64,000 bases of DNA, taken from positions 3,720,001-3,784,000 of the forward strand of contig NZ_OZ253573.1 in assembly GCF_965262965.1 (NCBI RefSeq), given 5' to 3'. The notes beneath the pieces were generated by a model. It worked only from the letters and a program-made list of their open reading frames with translations, did not search any database and was not told the DNA's origin. Below are positions 17,325 to 26,197 of this stretch, one piece after another (position 1 is the stretch's first letter; each line of letters opens with the position of its first letter). A program made the position numbers and the translations under genes. This DNA is from Poriferisodalis sp965262965 (GTDB taxonomy: Bacteria; Actinomycetota; Acidimicrobiia; Acidimicrobiales; Poriferisodalaceae).

Positions 17325-18059
17325 GTGGACAACGCTGTCGCCGAACGCGAGAGCCTTTCCGAACGCGTGGGACATCGCTTTGCCTGTCCCGAGCTGCTGA
17401 CCGAAGCCCTCTCACATCGCAGCTGGTGCCACGAGCACGGCAGCATTCCCAATGAACGCCTGGAGTTCCTCGGCGACGCGGTGCTCGGTCTGTGTGTCTG
17501 CGATCACGCGATGCGGAACTGGCCACGCCTGTGCCCCGGCGAGCTGAGCGCTGTGCGTGCTGCGGTCGTCAACGCCGAGAGCTTGGCCGAAGCGGCCCGC
17601 GAGTGCGGGCTTGGAGCAGCGCTTCTGCTCGGGCGCGGCGAGGCCGGCACCGGCGGAGCCGACAAGGACTCAATCTTGGCCGGCGCTTTCGAAGCAGTTC
17701 TGGGCGCGGCGTATCTCGACGCTGGACTCGATGCCGCGCGCGGTGTCGTCGACCGATTGCTCGGCCCGCTGATCGCCCTCGAGGCCACGCAACCCGGCGC
17801 CGGTGAGGCCAAGACGCGGCTGCAGGAACTCGTCGCACGCCAATTCACCGTCGAGCCTTCCTACCGAGTGTCCAGCTCAGGTCCCGCGCACCGACCGAGC
17901 TTCGTCGCCGAGGCTCTCGTAGGTTCGGAGATCTGGGGCCGCGGCGAGGGCTCCTCCAAGCGCCTTGCGCAGCGACGGGCCGCCGAGGCTGCGTATGCCC
18001 GCATGACCGAGACGTCAACCCAGCAACAATCCATTCCCGAGGAGCCCGCACATGGCTGA
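17325..18059 (+). CDS. rnc: Ribonuclease III
   Basis: 244 residues from a GTG one base after acpP. The catalytic signature NERLEFLGDAVLGL is at residues 43-56. The second acidic site lies in KDSILAGAFEAVLGAAYLD, and a C-terminal double-stranded-RNA-binding domain follows (about 156-230, SSKRLAQRRAAEAAYARM). It cleaves double-stranded RNA in rRNA processing. The end overlaps the fpg-like gene by 8 bases. Confidence 0.95.
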   Translation: MDNAVAERESLSERVGHRFACPELLTEALSHRSWCHEHGSIPNERLEFLGDAVLGLCVCDHAMRNWPRLCPGELSAVRAAVVNAESLAEAARECGLGAALLLGRGEAGTGGADKDSILAGAFEAVLGAAYLDAGLDAARGVVDRLLGPLIALEATQPGAGEAKTRLQELVARQFTVEPSYRVSSSGPAHRPSFVAEALVGSEIWGRGEGSSKRLAQRRAAEAAYARMTETSTQQQSIPEEPAHG

Positions 18060-18882
18060 GCTGCCAGAGATCGAGATCGCCAGACGCGACCTCGACAAGG
18101 AGATCACCGGGCGTCGCATCAAGATGGTCGACGTCCCCGGCACGAAAAAGACGCTGCCGGCGATGCGATCGAAGCAGCAGTTCGCTGACCTGTTGGTGGG
18201 CAAGAAGGTCGAGTCGGTGACGCGCGACGGCGCGCTCCTGCTGTTCGACCTGGGCGATGACGCGGTGATGGTGGTTCACCTGGGCGCAACGGGCTCGTTC
18301 CGCCGGGTCACCGCCCGCACGCCGGCGATCCAGCACACCAAGGTCGTACTTGGCTTCACCACCGGAGGCCAACTGCGGGTCCTCGACTCGGGTTCGGAGG
18401 TGACGATGCGCGTGATCGCGAAGTCCCGCTACCTGAAGCTGTATCCCGAACAGGCCGACTTGGGGTTCGACCCGGTGGACATGCCGATGCCGTGGACTGA
18501 ATTCGCCCTCAGGCTCAAGGGGCGCGCCGACTGCATTCGCGACCTGTTGCTGGACATGTCGTTTGTCGTCGGATTCGGCCCGATGTACGCCGACGAGGTG
18601 CTGCACGCAGCTCGGCTCGGGCACCAGCGCATGGCACGAGAGCTGAACACCCAGGAGATTCGCCGGCTGTACCGCGCCATTGTCGAGACGATCCACAACT
18701 CGATCAAGTATCGGGGAGCCTCATTTGACGGTTATCTCGATGTCTTCGGCAAGGCCGGCGGATTCGATTCGTACCTCGAGGTGTACGGGCGCGGTGGAGA
18801 ACGCTGTCGCAACGGGCGAGGCGATGTACTCACGACGGTCATTCGAGGCGTGACGCATCACTACTGCGACTATCAGGTGTAA
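18052..18882 (+). CDS. Fpg/Nei-family DNA glycosylase-like protein lacking the catalytic proline
   Basis: 276 residues, right length and context (rnc-fpg-smc) for MutM/Fpg, which removes 8-oxoguanine using its N-terminal proline as nucleophile. Here the start reads MAELPEIE instead of MPELPEVE: codon 2 is GCT, alanine. The Glu after it is kept. The beta-hairpin Lys of the usual RGKYLL segment is replaced (RDGALLLF). In the C-terminal zinc finger only two of four cysteines remain (ERCRNGRG and HYCDYQV). The helix-two-turn-helix region (FGPMYADEVLHAARL) and the QEIRRLY segment are preserved. It probably binds DNA, but whether it has glycosylase activity is doubtful. Confidence 0.85.
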   Translation: MAELPEIEIARRDLDKEITGRRIKMVDVPGTKKTLPAMRSKQQFADLLVGKKVESVTRDGALLLFDLGDDAVMVVHLGATGSFRRVTARTPAIQHTKVVLGFTTGGQLRVLDSGSEVTMRVIAKSRYLKLYPEQADLGFDPVDMPMPWTEFALRLKGRADCIRDLLLDMSFVVGFGPMYADEVLHAARLGHQRMARELNTQEIRRLYRAIVETIHNSIKYRGASFDGYLDVFGKAGGFDSYLEVYGRGGERCRNGRGDVLTTVIRGVTHHYCDYQV

Positions 18883-18905
18883 TCGATCAAGCGTTCGGCG
18901 TTCCT

Positions 18906-18999
18906 GCTGCTGTATCAATTGACTCGCTCCCGCCCTGTATTGATTGACTCGCTCCCGCTGCTGTATCAATTGACTCGCTCCCGCCCTGTATTGATTGAC
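18906..18999 (+). repeat. Tandem 51-bp repeat built of four 25-26-bp subunits, upstream of smc
   Basis: Bases 18906-18948 recur exactly at 18957-18999 (period 51). Each unit holds two related halves, TGTATCAATTGACTCGCTCCC and TGTATTGATTGACTCGCTCCC, differing at two bases, so four subunits alternate TCAATTGA (a perfect palindrome) with TTGATTGA. The block ends 14 bases before the smc start. No spacer-like variable sequence is present, so it is not CRISPR. Confidence 0.9.
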
Positions 19000-19013
19000 C
19001 TGCTGACGCTCTC

Positions 19014-22000
19014 GTGTTCCTCCGCTCACTGACCCTGTCCGGCTTCAAGTCGTTCGCAGACACCACCACGCTCGAATTCGAGCCTGGAGTCACTGTGGTG
19101 GTCGGCCCCAACGGCAGCGGCAAGTCGAACGTGGTCGACGCCATCGCCTGGGTGCTGGGCGCGCAGGGTCCGCGCACGCTGCGTGGCCAGAAGATGGACG
19201 ACGTGGTCTTCGCGGGCACCGACCGGCGCGTTGCGCTCGGGAGGGCGCAGGTCACGCTCGTGATCGACAATGAGTCGCAGACGCTGCCGACGCAAACAGC
19301 CGAGGTGGCCATCACCCGCACGCTGTTCCGCTCGGGCGAATCCGAGTACGCCGTCAACGGGACGCCGTGGCGGCTGCTGGATCTCCAAGAACTGCTCAAC
19401 GACGCCGGAGTCGGTCGGCAGCAGCACATCCTCGTGGCGCAGGGACAGATCGAACACGTGCTTGCCGCCCGGCCCGAAGAACGACGCGCGCTCATCGAGG
19501 AAGCCGCAGGCGTGCTGAAGTTCCGCCGACGCAAAGAGCGCGCCGAACGACGACTCGAAGGCACCGAGGCCAACGTGACGCGTCTCGTCGATCTCCAACG
19601 CGAGCTGCGGCGTCAGCTGCGGCCCTTGGAGAAGCAGGCGCAGGCCGCCCGACGGCACCGCGAGCTGAGCTCCGAGATCGCAGACCTGCGACTGCACATT
19701 GCCGGACGGGAGCTGACCGGTCACCGTGCAGCGCTGGGCGCGTCCGAGGCTCGCCGGGGCGAACTTGGCGCGCTGGCCATCGCAGTTTCCGAATCGATCG
19801 CCGCCCTCGAGGCCGCGATCGACGCCTCGCAGGCTCAAATGGCGAGTGCGAACGCCGAACCTTCCGATCGGCTGTCGCGTGTCGCGTCAATGTCCGAACG
19901 TGCCCGTGGCCTCATCGGGCAGGTGTACGAGCGGATGCGCTTCGTGGAGCGAGATACTGGCGCGCTCCTCGCATCTGACGTCGTCGCCACGCTCACCGAC
20001 GAGCACGAGCGCATCACCGCCGAGCTCGCCGAACTCGCCTCGGCCGATGTCCCCGAAGGCGAATCTGAATCGACCACGCCGCGGTCGGACGACCTGACTG
20101 ATGAGACCGGCCAAGCCGCTGTGTCTGGTGGCATCGGCCAAGCCGATGCTGCTCTCGCTGCGGCGGCCGCTGAGCTGGCGGTGGCGGCAGAGACGCTGGC
20201 AGACGCCGACACCGAGCGGCGGAAGGCTTTGGGGGAATTGCAGCGCTGGATCGGCCGGTCCGAAGCCCTGTCAACAGCACTGCGAGCGGCCCGCGAGAAC
20301 TCCGGTATCACCGAATTGGAGACGATCGACGGGATGCTGGGCGTGCTCGTCGATCTCATTGACATCGACGAGGGATGGGAATCGGCGACCGAAGCCGCCT
20401 CGGACGCCGCGTTGGGGACCGTGGTCGTACGCGATGATGCGGCGGCCGCGGCGGCGCTGTCACGTCTGGCAGCCAGCGAGACATCCGGCGCTGTGGTCGC
20501 ACTCGCGGATCCCGCATCCACTGGCGCCCCGCGGCTTCGGGGCGATGCCGCTCGGGGCCCGGGCGACGGCGAACCAGTGCGTGCCCACGTGCGAGCCTCC
20601 TGTGTGGGGCCTGCGTGGGTCGTCGATGGTGTGAACGCACTTCTGGATTCGGCCATCGGCTCGGCGGTCTGTGTCGTCGGCGACTGGGCCGTTGCGTTCG
20701 ACCGGGCGCTGGCCGAGCGCGACACCGTGTTCGTGACTGACCGCGGCGATCGCTTCGGGCCCCGACGCTGGCGTATCGGCACCGCCGGCCCGGCCGCCGC
20801 CGCCGCAGCGCTCGAAGAAGCTCGCGCTCGCATCGTCGATCTGACCCGCACCAGTGACGATGCCGAGCATGCCTGGAACGAGGCCAAGGAGGCACACGAG
20901 ATCGCAGCTGGCGAGCACACACAGCGTCTGCGAGATGCCGAGACGGCGCGGCGCCGAGCCGCAACGGCGCAAGCCCGCCGCGTCGCACACGCACAAGCAC
21001 GCGACGCCCGTGCTGTGGCACGTCGGAAGCGCCGCAGCACCCTCGAGCAGCGTCGCGCCGTGATCGAGCATCGACTGGCTGGGCACGACGCCTCTCGATC
21101 GGTCGTCGCGGCGCGGTTGGCGCGTTCGGAAGCCATGCTCGCCGCGTTGGATCGGCTGTCGCTGCTGCTCACCGAGCGTCGTCAACGTCTCGACGCAGAG
21201 GCCAAGCGACTGCGGGCGCGTCAGTCCGCGCGTGTCGAACTGATCGGCCGCCTCGCCGATCGGCTTGACGCGCACCGCCGAGAGCGCGACGCCGCAATCG
21301 AGCGTCGCGAGGCGCTGCGTTCGGAGCTTGCCGTGCTGGACGTCTCCGACGCCGAACGACGCACGAAGGGCGAGGCGATCATCGAGATGCTGCGCACCGA
21401 CCTCGGAGCCGACGCTGAGGCTGCGCTCGGGGCGCCCCTGCCAGTGCTGCCCGACGGCGTCACTGCCGCAGCGCACCTACGGGCGCTCCGGTCTGAGTTG
21501 AGCCGGCTCGGACCAGTCAACCCTCTCGCTCTGTCCGAGTTCGAATCAGCCTCGGAGCGCTACGAGTTCGTCGCCGGACAGCTTGCCGACGTGCGCAACG
21601 GCCGCCGCGAGCTGCACAAAGTGATCCGAGCCATTGACGCCGAGATCGTGGCGACGTTCCAGGGCGCGTTCGCCGACGTGGCGCAGAACTTCGCCGTGTT
21701 GTTCGGGACGCTGTTCCCGGGCGGCACCGGCACGCTCACCCTCACTGAGCCGCAAGAGCCCCTCACGACCGGCGTGGAGCTCGATGTTCGGCCTGCGGGC
21801 AAGCGCGTCGGACGGCTTTCGCTGCTGTCAGGTGGCGAACGCTCGTTGGTGGCACTGGCGTACTTGTTCGCAGTTTTCCGGAGCCGGCCCTCGCCGTTCT
21901 ACGTGCTCGACGAGGTCGAAGCAGCACTCGACGACGTGAATCTGCAACGATTCCTGGATCTCGTCGCGGAGTTCCGCCGCGAGGCCCAGCTCATTGTCGT

Positions 22001-22124
22001 GAGTCATCAACGACGCACGATGGAAGCTGCCGACGTGCTGTACGGCGTTTCGATGCCGCCGGGTGGCTCCAGCGTCGTCGTGTCGGAACGACCGGAGCGA
22101 GCGGCGGCGCTGATCGGCGACTGA
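19014..22124 (+). CDS. smc: Chromosome segregation ATPase SMC
   Basis: 1036 residues from a GTG, about 150 shorter than typical SMC, mainly from shorter coiled-coil arms. The N-terminal head has GPNGSGKSN (31-39) and the Q-loop region. Coiled coil runs to about 420, then a hinge-like globular part (about 430-560, LETIDGMLGVLVDLIDIDEGWESA), returning coil, and a C-terminal head with signature LSGGERSLVALAYL (about 938) and Walker B FYVLDEVEAALDD (about 963). It condenses and disentangles sister chromosomes with ScpAB. No Shine-Dalgarno is seen; the repeat block takes the place of an ordinary leader. Confidence 0.96.
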   Translation: MFLRSLTLSGFKSFADTTTLEFEPGVTVVVGPNGSGKSNVVDAIAWVLGAQGPRTLRGQKMDDVVFAGTDRRVALGRAQVTLVIDNESQTLPTQTAEVAITRTLFRSGESEYAVNGTPWRLLDLQELLNDAGVGRQQHILVAQGQIEHVLAARPEERRALIEEAAGVLKFRRRKERAERRLEGTEANVTRLVDLQRELRRQLRPLEKQAQAARRHRELSSEIADLRLHIAGRELTGHRAALGASEARRGELGALAIAVSESIAALEAAIDASQAQMASANAEPSDRLSRVASMSERARGLIGQVYERMRFVERDTGALLASDVVATLTDEHERITAELAELASADVPEGESESTTPRSDDLTDETGQAAVSGGIGQADAALAAAAAELAVAAETLADADTERRKALGELQRWIGRSEALSTALRAARENSGITELETIDGMLGVLVDLIDIDEGWESATEAASDAALGTVVVRDDAAAAAALSRLAASETSGAVVALADPASTGAPRLRGDAARGPGDGEPVRAHVRASCVGPAWVVDGVNALLDSAIGSAVCVVGDWAVAFDRALAERDTVFVTDRGDRFGPRRWRIGTAGPAAAAAALEEARARIVDLTRTSDDAEHAWNEAKEAHEIAAGEHTQRLRDAETARRRAATAQARRVAHAQARDARAVARRKRRSTLEQRRAVIEHRLAGHDASRSVVAARLARSEAMLAALDRLSLLLTERRQRLDAEAKRLRARQSARVELIGRLADRLDAHRRERDAAIERREALRSELAVLDVSDAERRTKGEAIIEMLRTDLGADAEAALGAPLPVLPDGVTAAAHLRALRSELSRLGPVNPLALSEFESASERYEFVAGQLADVRNGRRELHKVIRAIDAEIVATFQGAFADVAQNFAVLFGTLFPGGTGTLTLTEPQEPLTTGVELDVRPAGKRVGRLSLLSGGERSLVALAYLFAVFRSRPSPFYVLDEVEAALDDVNLQRFLDLVAEFRREAQLIVVSHQRRTMEAADVLYGVSMPPGGSSVVVSERPERAAALIGD

Positions 22125-22174
22125 CGGGCCCCCAGATCCTCTGCCCGAGCGGCGAGCCGGCGACAGAGCGTCGG

Positions 22175-22180
22175 TAGCCT
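22175..22180 (+). promoter_or_regulatory. Leaderless -10 box (TAGCCT) of ftsY
   Basis: TAGCCT ends 8 bases before the ftsY GTG at 22189, the same geometry as fakA. It supports this GTG as the true start. Confidence 0.5.
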
Positions 22181-22188
22181 GCCCGCCA

Positions 22189-23346
22189 GTGAGCACGATG
22201 GACCTGCTTGTCATCATCTTCATCTTCCTTGCCGTGATGGTGCTTCTGGCCGCCGTGCCCTTCGTTCACCGGTCCGTGCAGCGGCGTGGCGGTGTCAGGC
22301 TGGCCCGCGCTCGCGGCGACATCGCGACCAGGCCTGCGTACGGGCGTCCCAGAGCCGCATCTGCACCTGCACCTGCACCCGCACCCGCACCCGCCGACCT
22401 CGCGCCAGCAGGTGCGCCGTCGATCGAACCCGAGCCAGCCACCTACTCGACTGGCCTGGCTGCTTCACGCCATTCGTTGCGTGAACGGCTGTCGGCGATC
22501 CGAGGACGAAAGGCCGACGACGACGCTTGGGAGCGGATGGAAGAGGCTCTGCTCGGTGCAGATGTCGGCGTCGCAACCACCATGGCGACGCTGGACCGTT
22601 TGCGGGCCACATCTGTCGAGCACGGCATCACCGACGGCGACGCGCTCGTCGAATCGCTCGGCGCTCAGATGCGGGCCGCACTGGGCGCAGAGCGATCATT
22701 GCAAGCCACCGCACCCGACCGGCCTGACGCTACGCCGGTCTGGCTCTTTGTCGGTGTGAACGGCGTCGGCAAGACCACCACGATCGGCAAGGTCGGCCAC
22801 AGGCTCGCTGCACAGCAGCGCCAGGTGGTTATGGCTGCGGGCGACACCTTTCGAGCCGCAGCGACCGAGCAGCTGGGTGCCTGGGCCACCCGCTGTGGTG
22901 CCGAGCTGATCTCGGGCAGCCCCGGAGCTGATCCAAGCTCGGTCGTGCACGACGCAGTCGCTGCGGCCGCAGCGCGCGGCGCCGACATCGTGCTCGCCGA
23001 CACCGCCGGCAGGCTGGCGAACCGCAAGAACCTCATGGACGAACTCACCAAGGTCCGCCGCGTCGCCGACCGCGACCCTGGCGCTGTCGCCGAGACACTG
23101 CTCGTCATCGACGCCACGACCGGCCAGAACGGGCTGAGTCAAGCGCGAGCATTCGCGGAATCCACCGATGTCACCGGCGTCGTGCTCACCAAGCTGGACG
23201 GCTCGGCGAAAGGCGGCATCGTGTTCGCCATCGAGGCCGAACTCGGCCTGCCCGTCAAGCTCGTCGGCCTGGGTGAGGGCGCGGCCGATCTGGTCGACTT
23301 CGACCCCGATGACTACGTCGACGCGCTGCTCACGTCGCCGACATGA
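22189..23346 (+). CDS. ftsY: Signal recognition particle receptor FtsY
   Basis: 385 residues. A transmembrane helix at 5-25 is followed by a basic stretch and a Pro/Ala linker (about 50-80) with an APAPAPAP run encoded by near-repeats. The NG GTPase domain follows: G1 GVNGVGKTTT (190-199), the GDTFRAAA motif, G3 DTAGR, and G4 TKLDGSAKGG. FtsY docks SRP-ribosome complexes at the membrane; its partner ffh follows 43 bases later. The N-terminal membrane helix replaces the usual acidic A domain. Confidence 0.95.
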   Translation: MSTMDLLVIIFIFLAVMVLLAAVPFVHRSVQRRGGVRLARARGDIATRPAYGRPRAASAPAPAPAPAPADLAPAGAPSIEPEPATYSTGLAASRHSLRERLSAIRGRKADDDAWERMEEALLGADVGVATTMATLDRLRATSVEHGITDGDALVESLGAQMRAALGAERSLQATAPDRPDATPVWLFVGVNGVGKTTTIGKVGHRLAAQQRQVVMAAGDTFRAAATEQLGAWATRCGAELISGSPGADPSSVVHDAVAAAAARGADIVLADTAGRLANRKNLMDELTKVRRVADRDPGAVAETLLVIDATTGQNGLSQARAFAESTDVTGVVLTKLDGSAKGGIVFAIEAELGLPVKLVGLGEGAADLVDFDPDDYVDALLTSPT

Positions 23347-23389
23347 GCGACTCCAGTGCCTCGACTGATTTGACAGGATTTCTCCTGCC

Positions 23390-24895
23390 ATGTTCGACGC
23401 GCTGACAGACCGCCTCTCAGGGACGCTGTCGCGCATGCGTGGCCGTGGCCGCGTGCGCCCGGGCGATGTCGACGAGGCAATGGCCGAGATCCGGCTGGCG
23501 TTGCTCGAAGCCGACGTCAACGTGCGCGTGGTGCGCCGCTTCATTGAGCGAGTCACCGAACGCTGCATCGGCAGCGAAGTCACGGAAAGCCTGACGCCGG
23601 GCCAGGAAGTCGTCAAGATCGTCAATGACGAGCTTGTGGCGATTCTGGGTGGGACTCCGTTGCGGGTCCAGTTCGCCTCCAAGCCGCCGACTGTCCTGTT
23701 GCTTGCAGGGCTGCAGGGCTCGGGCAAGACGACGGCCTCGGCAAAGCTCGCGCAGTGGTGCAAGTCCCAGGGTCGCAACCCTCTGCTCGTCGGCGCCGAC
23801 CTCCAGCGTCCCGCTGCGGTCGAGCAACTGCGGACGCTGGCTGGCGGGATCGACGTGGAGGTGTGGAGCGAGCCCGGCGATCCGGTCGCATGTGCTGCTG
23901 GTGGCCTCGCCCATGCACGCCGCACCGGTCGTGACGTACTGATAGTGGACACCGCCGGCCGCCTGGCAGTAGATGCCGAGCTGATGACCGAGGTCGCGCG
24001 CATCTCCGACGCCGTCGAGCCGGACTACACCTTCCTGGTGGTCGACTCGATGGTCGGCCAGGACGCCGTGGCGACCGCTGAGGCCTTCCATGCCACCTTG
24101 GAAGTCGACGGAATCATCCTCACCAAGCTCGACGGCGACGCCCGTGGCGGCGCGGCGCTGTCGGTCGCCGAGGTGGTCGGTCGGCCCGTCGCGTTCGCCT
24201 CGGTCGGAGAGAAAGTCGACGACTTCGAGCAATTCCACCCAGACCGCATGGCGAGCCGGATTCTTGGCATGGGCGATGTCCTCACGCTCATCGAGAAAGC
24301 CGAGCAGGTCTACGAGCAAGCCGAAGCCGAGGCGGCCGCGCAGCGACTGGCCGACGGGACCTTCACCCTCGACGACTTTGTCGACCAGCTGAGGCAGCTC
24401 CGAAAGATGGGCAACCTCCAAAGCATCGTGGGAATGATGCCGGGCATCGGCTCCCAGCTGCGTGATGCTGAAATCGACGACGACAAGATCTCCACTGCAG
24501 AGGCCATCGTGCTGTCAATGACACCCGGCGAGCGGGCGTCTCCGGAGATCGTCGATGCCTCGCGCCGTTCTCGTATCGCAGCCGGAAGCGGGACATCGTC
24601 GTCGCAGGTCAGCAACCTGTTGAAGCAGTTCACCCAGATGCGCAAGATGATGGGTGCGATGATGGGCCTGGGTTCAAAGCGCCGGGGCTCCGCTCGAAAA
24701 GCCGCCAAGAACAAGCCGCGCAAGGCCGCAAAGGGCAAGTCCGGTCGTTCGGGGGGCGGTCTGAGTGGAAGTTCTCGTACCGGCGGCGGCCGTGTCTCGC
24801 CGAAAGGCTCGCCGTCGCTGGGCAAGATCGACACGAAGTTCCCGGGCGGAGAGATCGACTGGGAATCGCTGGACCTGAAACTGCCCGGCCGCTGA
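23390..24895 (+). CDS. ffh: Signal recognition particle GTPase Ffh (SRP54)
   Basis: 501 residues. It has an N domain (1-90), then the G domain with GLQGSGKTT (about 107), the GADLQRPAAVEQL and DTAGRLAVD motifs and TKLDGDARGG. A Met-rich M domain (about 300-450, with MMPGIGSQL and MRKMMGAMMGLGSK) binds 4.5S RNA and signal peptides. A Lys/Arg/Gly-rich tail extends it by about 50 residues. It pairs with FtsY in co-translational membrane targeting. Confidence 0.96.
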   Translation: MFDALTDRLSGTLSRMRGRGRVRPGDVDEAMAEIRLALLEADVNVRVVRRFIERVTERCIGSEVTESLTPGQEVVKIVNDELVAILGGTPLRVQFASKPPTVLLLAGLQGSGKTTASAKLAQWCKSQGRNPLLVGADLQRPAAVEQLRTLAGGIDVEVWSEPGDPVACAAGGLAHARRTGRDVLIVDTAGRLAVDAELMTEVARISDAVEPDYTFLVVDSMVGQDAVATAEAFHATLEVDGIILTKLDGDARGGAALSVAEVVGRPVAFASVGEKVDDFEQFHPDRMASRILGMGDVLTLIEKAEQVYEQAEAEAAAQRLADGTFTLDDFVDQLRQLRKMGNLQSIVGMMPGIGSQLRDAEIDDDKISTAEAIVLSMTPGERASPEIVDASRRSRIAAGSGTSSSQVSNLLKQFTQMRKMMGAMMGLGSKRRGSARKAAKNKPRKAAKGKSGRSGGGLSGSSRTGGGRVSPKGSPSLGKIDTKFPGGEIDWESLDLKLPGR

Positions 24896-24897
24896 GC

Positions 24898-24913
24898 GGC
24901 GCCGCGGGGCGCC
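24898..24913 (+). terminator. GC-rich hairpin after ffh
   Basis: GGCGCC at 24898-24903 and 24908-24913 can pair around a 4-base loop, overlapping the base after the ffh stop codon. No T tract. Weak evidence for a terminator between ffh and the TAGGCT box of rpsP. Confidence 0.3.
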
Positions 24914-24928
24914 AGCCAAGCGTCCCGT

Positions 24929-24934
24929 TAGGCT
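24929..24934 (+). promoter_or_regulatory. -10 box (TAGGCT) of the rpsP-khpA-rimM-trmD operon
   Basis: TAGGCT in the 174-base gap before rpsP would give a leader of about 125-130 bases, long enough for ribosomal-protein-type control. The leader is open in frame with rpsP and has a CxxCG pair, but nothing else suggests that it is translated. Confidence 0.35.
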
Positions 24935-25069
24935 TTCGTGTCGGCGCGGTGCCCGGGCTGCGGGCAGATCATTCTTCGCCCCCGAAACCGCCAGCCGTCG
25001 CTCTGTACTCGAATCACCCCCGACGCGAATCAGACTTCATTCGCATCAAACCGGACACCTGGGAGCACC

Positions 25070-25441
25070 ATGGCTGTACGTCTGCGCCTCAAGCGCATGG
25101 GCAAGAAGAAGCAGCCGAGCTATCGCGTCGTCGCGGTGGACAGCCGCAAGCCCCGCGACGGCCGCGTGCTGGAGATCATCGGTACCTACGACCCGCGTCA
25201 AGAGCCGTCCGCTGTCTCGATCGTCAATGATCGGGCCGTGCACTGGCTTCGCCACGGTGCCCAGCCGTCCGAGACGGTGTCCAAGCTCTTGACCATCACG
25301 GGCGCATGGGACGAGTTCCGGGCGCAAGGCGTGCCGGAGACTGCTGCTGCGGCCGAAGCGCCGCCAGAAGCACCTGAGCCACCGCCCGAGCCGGATTTGG
25401 TGCTCGACGAAGCCCCCGCCGACGAAGAGGACTCCCAGTGA
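25070..25441 (+). CDS. rpsP: 30S ribosomal protein S16
   Basis: 123 residues from ATG; AVRLRLKRMGKKKQPSYRVVAVDSRKPRDGR is the standard S16 start. The S16 core takes residues 1-85; the remaining about 38 are an Ala/Pro/Glu-rich acidic tail, as in other actinobacteria. The ATG is preferred over upstream in-frame codons by family alignment. First gene of a run in which each stop overlaps or abuts the next start. Confidence 0.96.
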   Translation: MAVRLRLKRMGKKKQPSYRVVAVDSRKPRDGRVLEIIGTYDPRQEPSAVSIVNDRAVHWLRHGAQPSETVSKLLTITGAWDEFRAQGVPETAAAAEAPPEAPEPPPEPDLVLDEAPADEEDSQ

Positions 25442-25713
25442 CGGACGTGGCAGATGCACCCGCTCCCGCCGAGCCGACCACCGCAGAAGAGGTGCTCCTG
25501 TACCTCATCGCCCAACTCGTCGAACATCCAGATCAAGTCGAGGTCGAGATCGCCGAGTCGGGCTCCAAGCTGAGCTTGACGGCGACAGTGAGCTCTGAGG
25601 ACATCGGCCGGGTCATCGGCAAGCGAGGACGCGTCGCGAACGCCATACGCACGCTGGTGCGCGCCGCCGCACATCGCGATGGCGTCCAGGTCGAAGTCGA
25701 TTTCAGGGACTGA
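25438..25713 (+). CDS. khpA: KH-domain RNA-binding protein KhpA
   Basis: 91 residues from a GTG overlapping the rpsP stop (GTGA). A short disordered N-terminus is followed by one KH domain with the GxxG loop in GRVIGKRGRVANAIRTLV (about 61-78). KhpA works with KhpB in RNA binding that affects cell elongation and division. The position between rpsP and rimM is standard. Confidence 0.92.
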   Translation: MTDVADAPAPAEPTTAEEVLLYLIAQLVEHPDQVEVEIAESGSKLSLTATVSSEDIGRVIGKRGRVANAIRTLVRAAAHRDGVQVEVDFRD

Positions 25714-26197
25714 CGCCCGCCCGCCGCAGGGCCTGCTGGAGATCGCACGCATCGGCCGCGCCCATGGAGTGCGCGGTGAAGTTGCGGTGCATCCAGTCAC
25801 CAACCGCGATGAGCGTTTTGCCGTCGGCTCGGTGCTTGTCACCGCGAGCGGCGAAAGGGCAGTGACGCGCTCGCGTCGCGACGGCACGCGGTGGCTGCTC
25901 GGGCTCGACGGCGTCGCCGACCGGGACGCGGCGACCGAGCTCGCCGGCACCACGTTGTACGCCACTCCGCTCGACGATCCCGACGAGCTGTGGGTTCACG
26001 AGCTGTGCGGCAGCACCGTCGTCGACCAGCACGGGAATGCCGCCGGAGTCGTCACGAACGTCGTGGCTAATCCGGCCGCGGACTTGCTCGAACTGGACAC
26101 CGGTCACCTGGTGCCGCTGACGTTCGTCGTGAGCACTGAGCCAGGCACAGTGCACGTGGAGGTACCGGACGGATTGTTCGAGCTTGTCGATGGCTGA
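25679..26197 (+). CDS. rimM: Ribosome maturation factor RimM
   Basis: 172 residues from an ATG that overlaps khpA by 35 bases. The N-terminal domain begins LLEIARIGRAHGVRGEVAVHPVTN. The C-terminal PRC-barrel is marked by the DDPDELWVHELCGSTVVD and LVPLTFVVS segments. It binds S19 and helps 30S head assembly. No alternative start exists closer to the conserved region, so the overlap is probably real. Confidence 0.93.
   Translation: MASRSKSISGTDARPPQGLLEIARIGRAHGVRGEVAVHPVTNRDERFAVGSVLVTASGERAVTRSRRDGTRWLLGLDGVADRDAATELAGTTLYATPLDDPDELWVHELCGSTVVDQHGNAAGVVTNVVANPAADLLELDTGHLVPLTFVVSTEPGTVHVEVPDGLFELVDG

Noticed and set aside
18906..18999. CRISPR array
   Set aside because: The units are tandem without unique spacers, and no cas gene is present.
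24938..25069. N-terminal extension of S16 with a CxxC motif
   Set aside because: In-frame and open, but S16 universally starts at MAVRLRL and the segment lacks a good ribosome-binding site.
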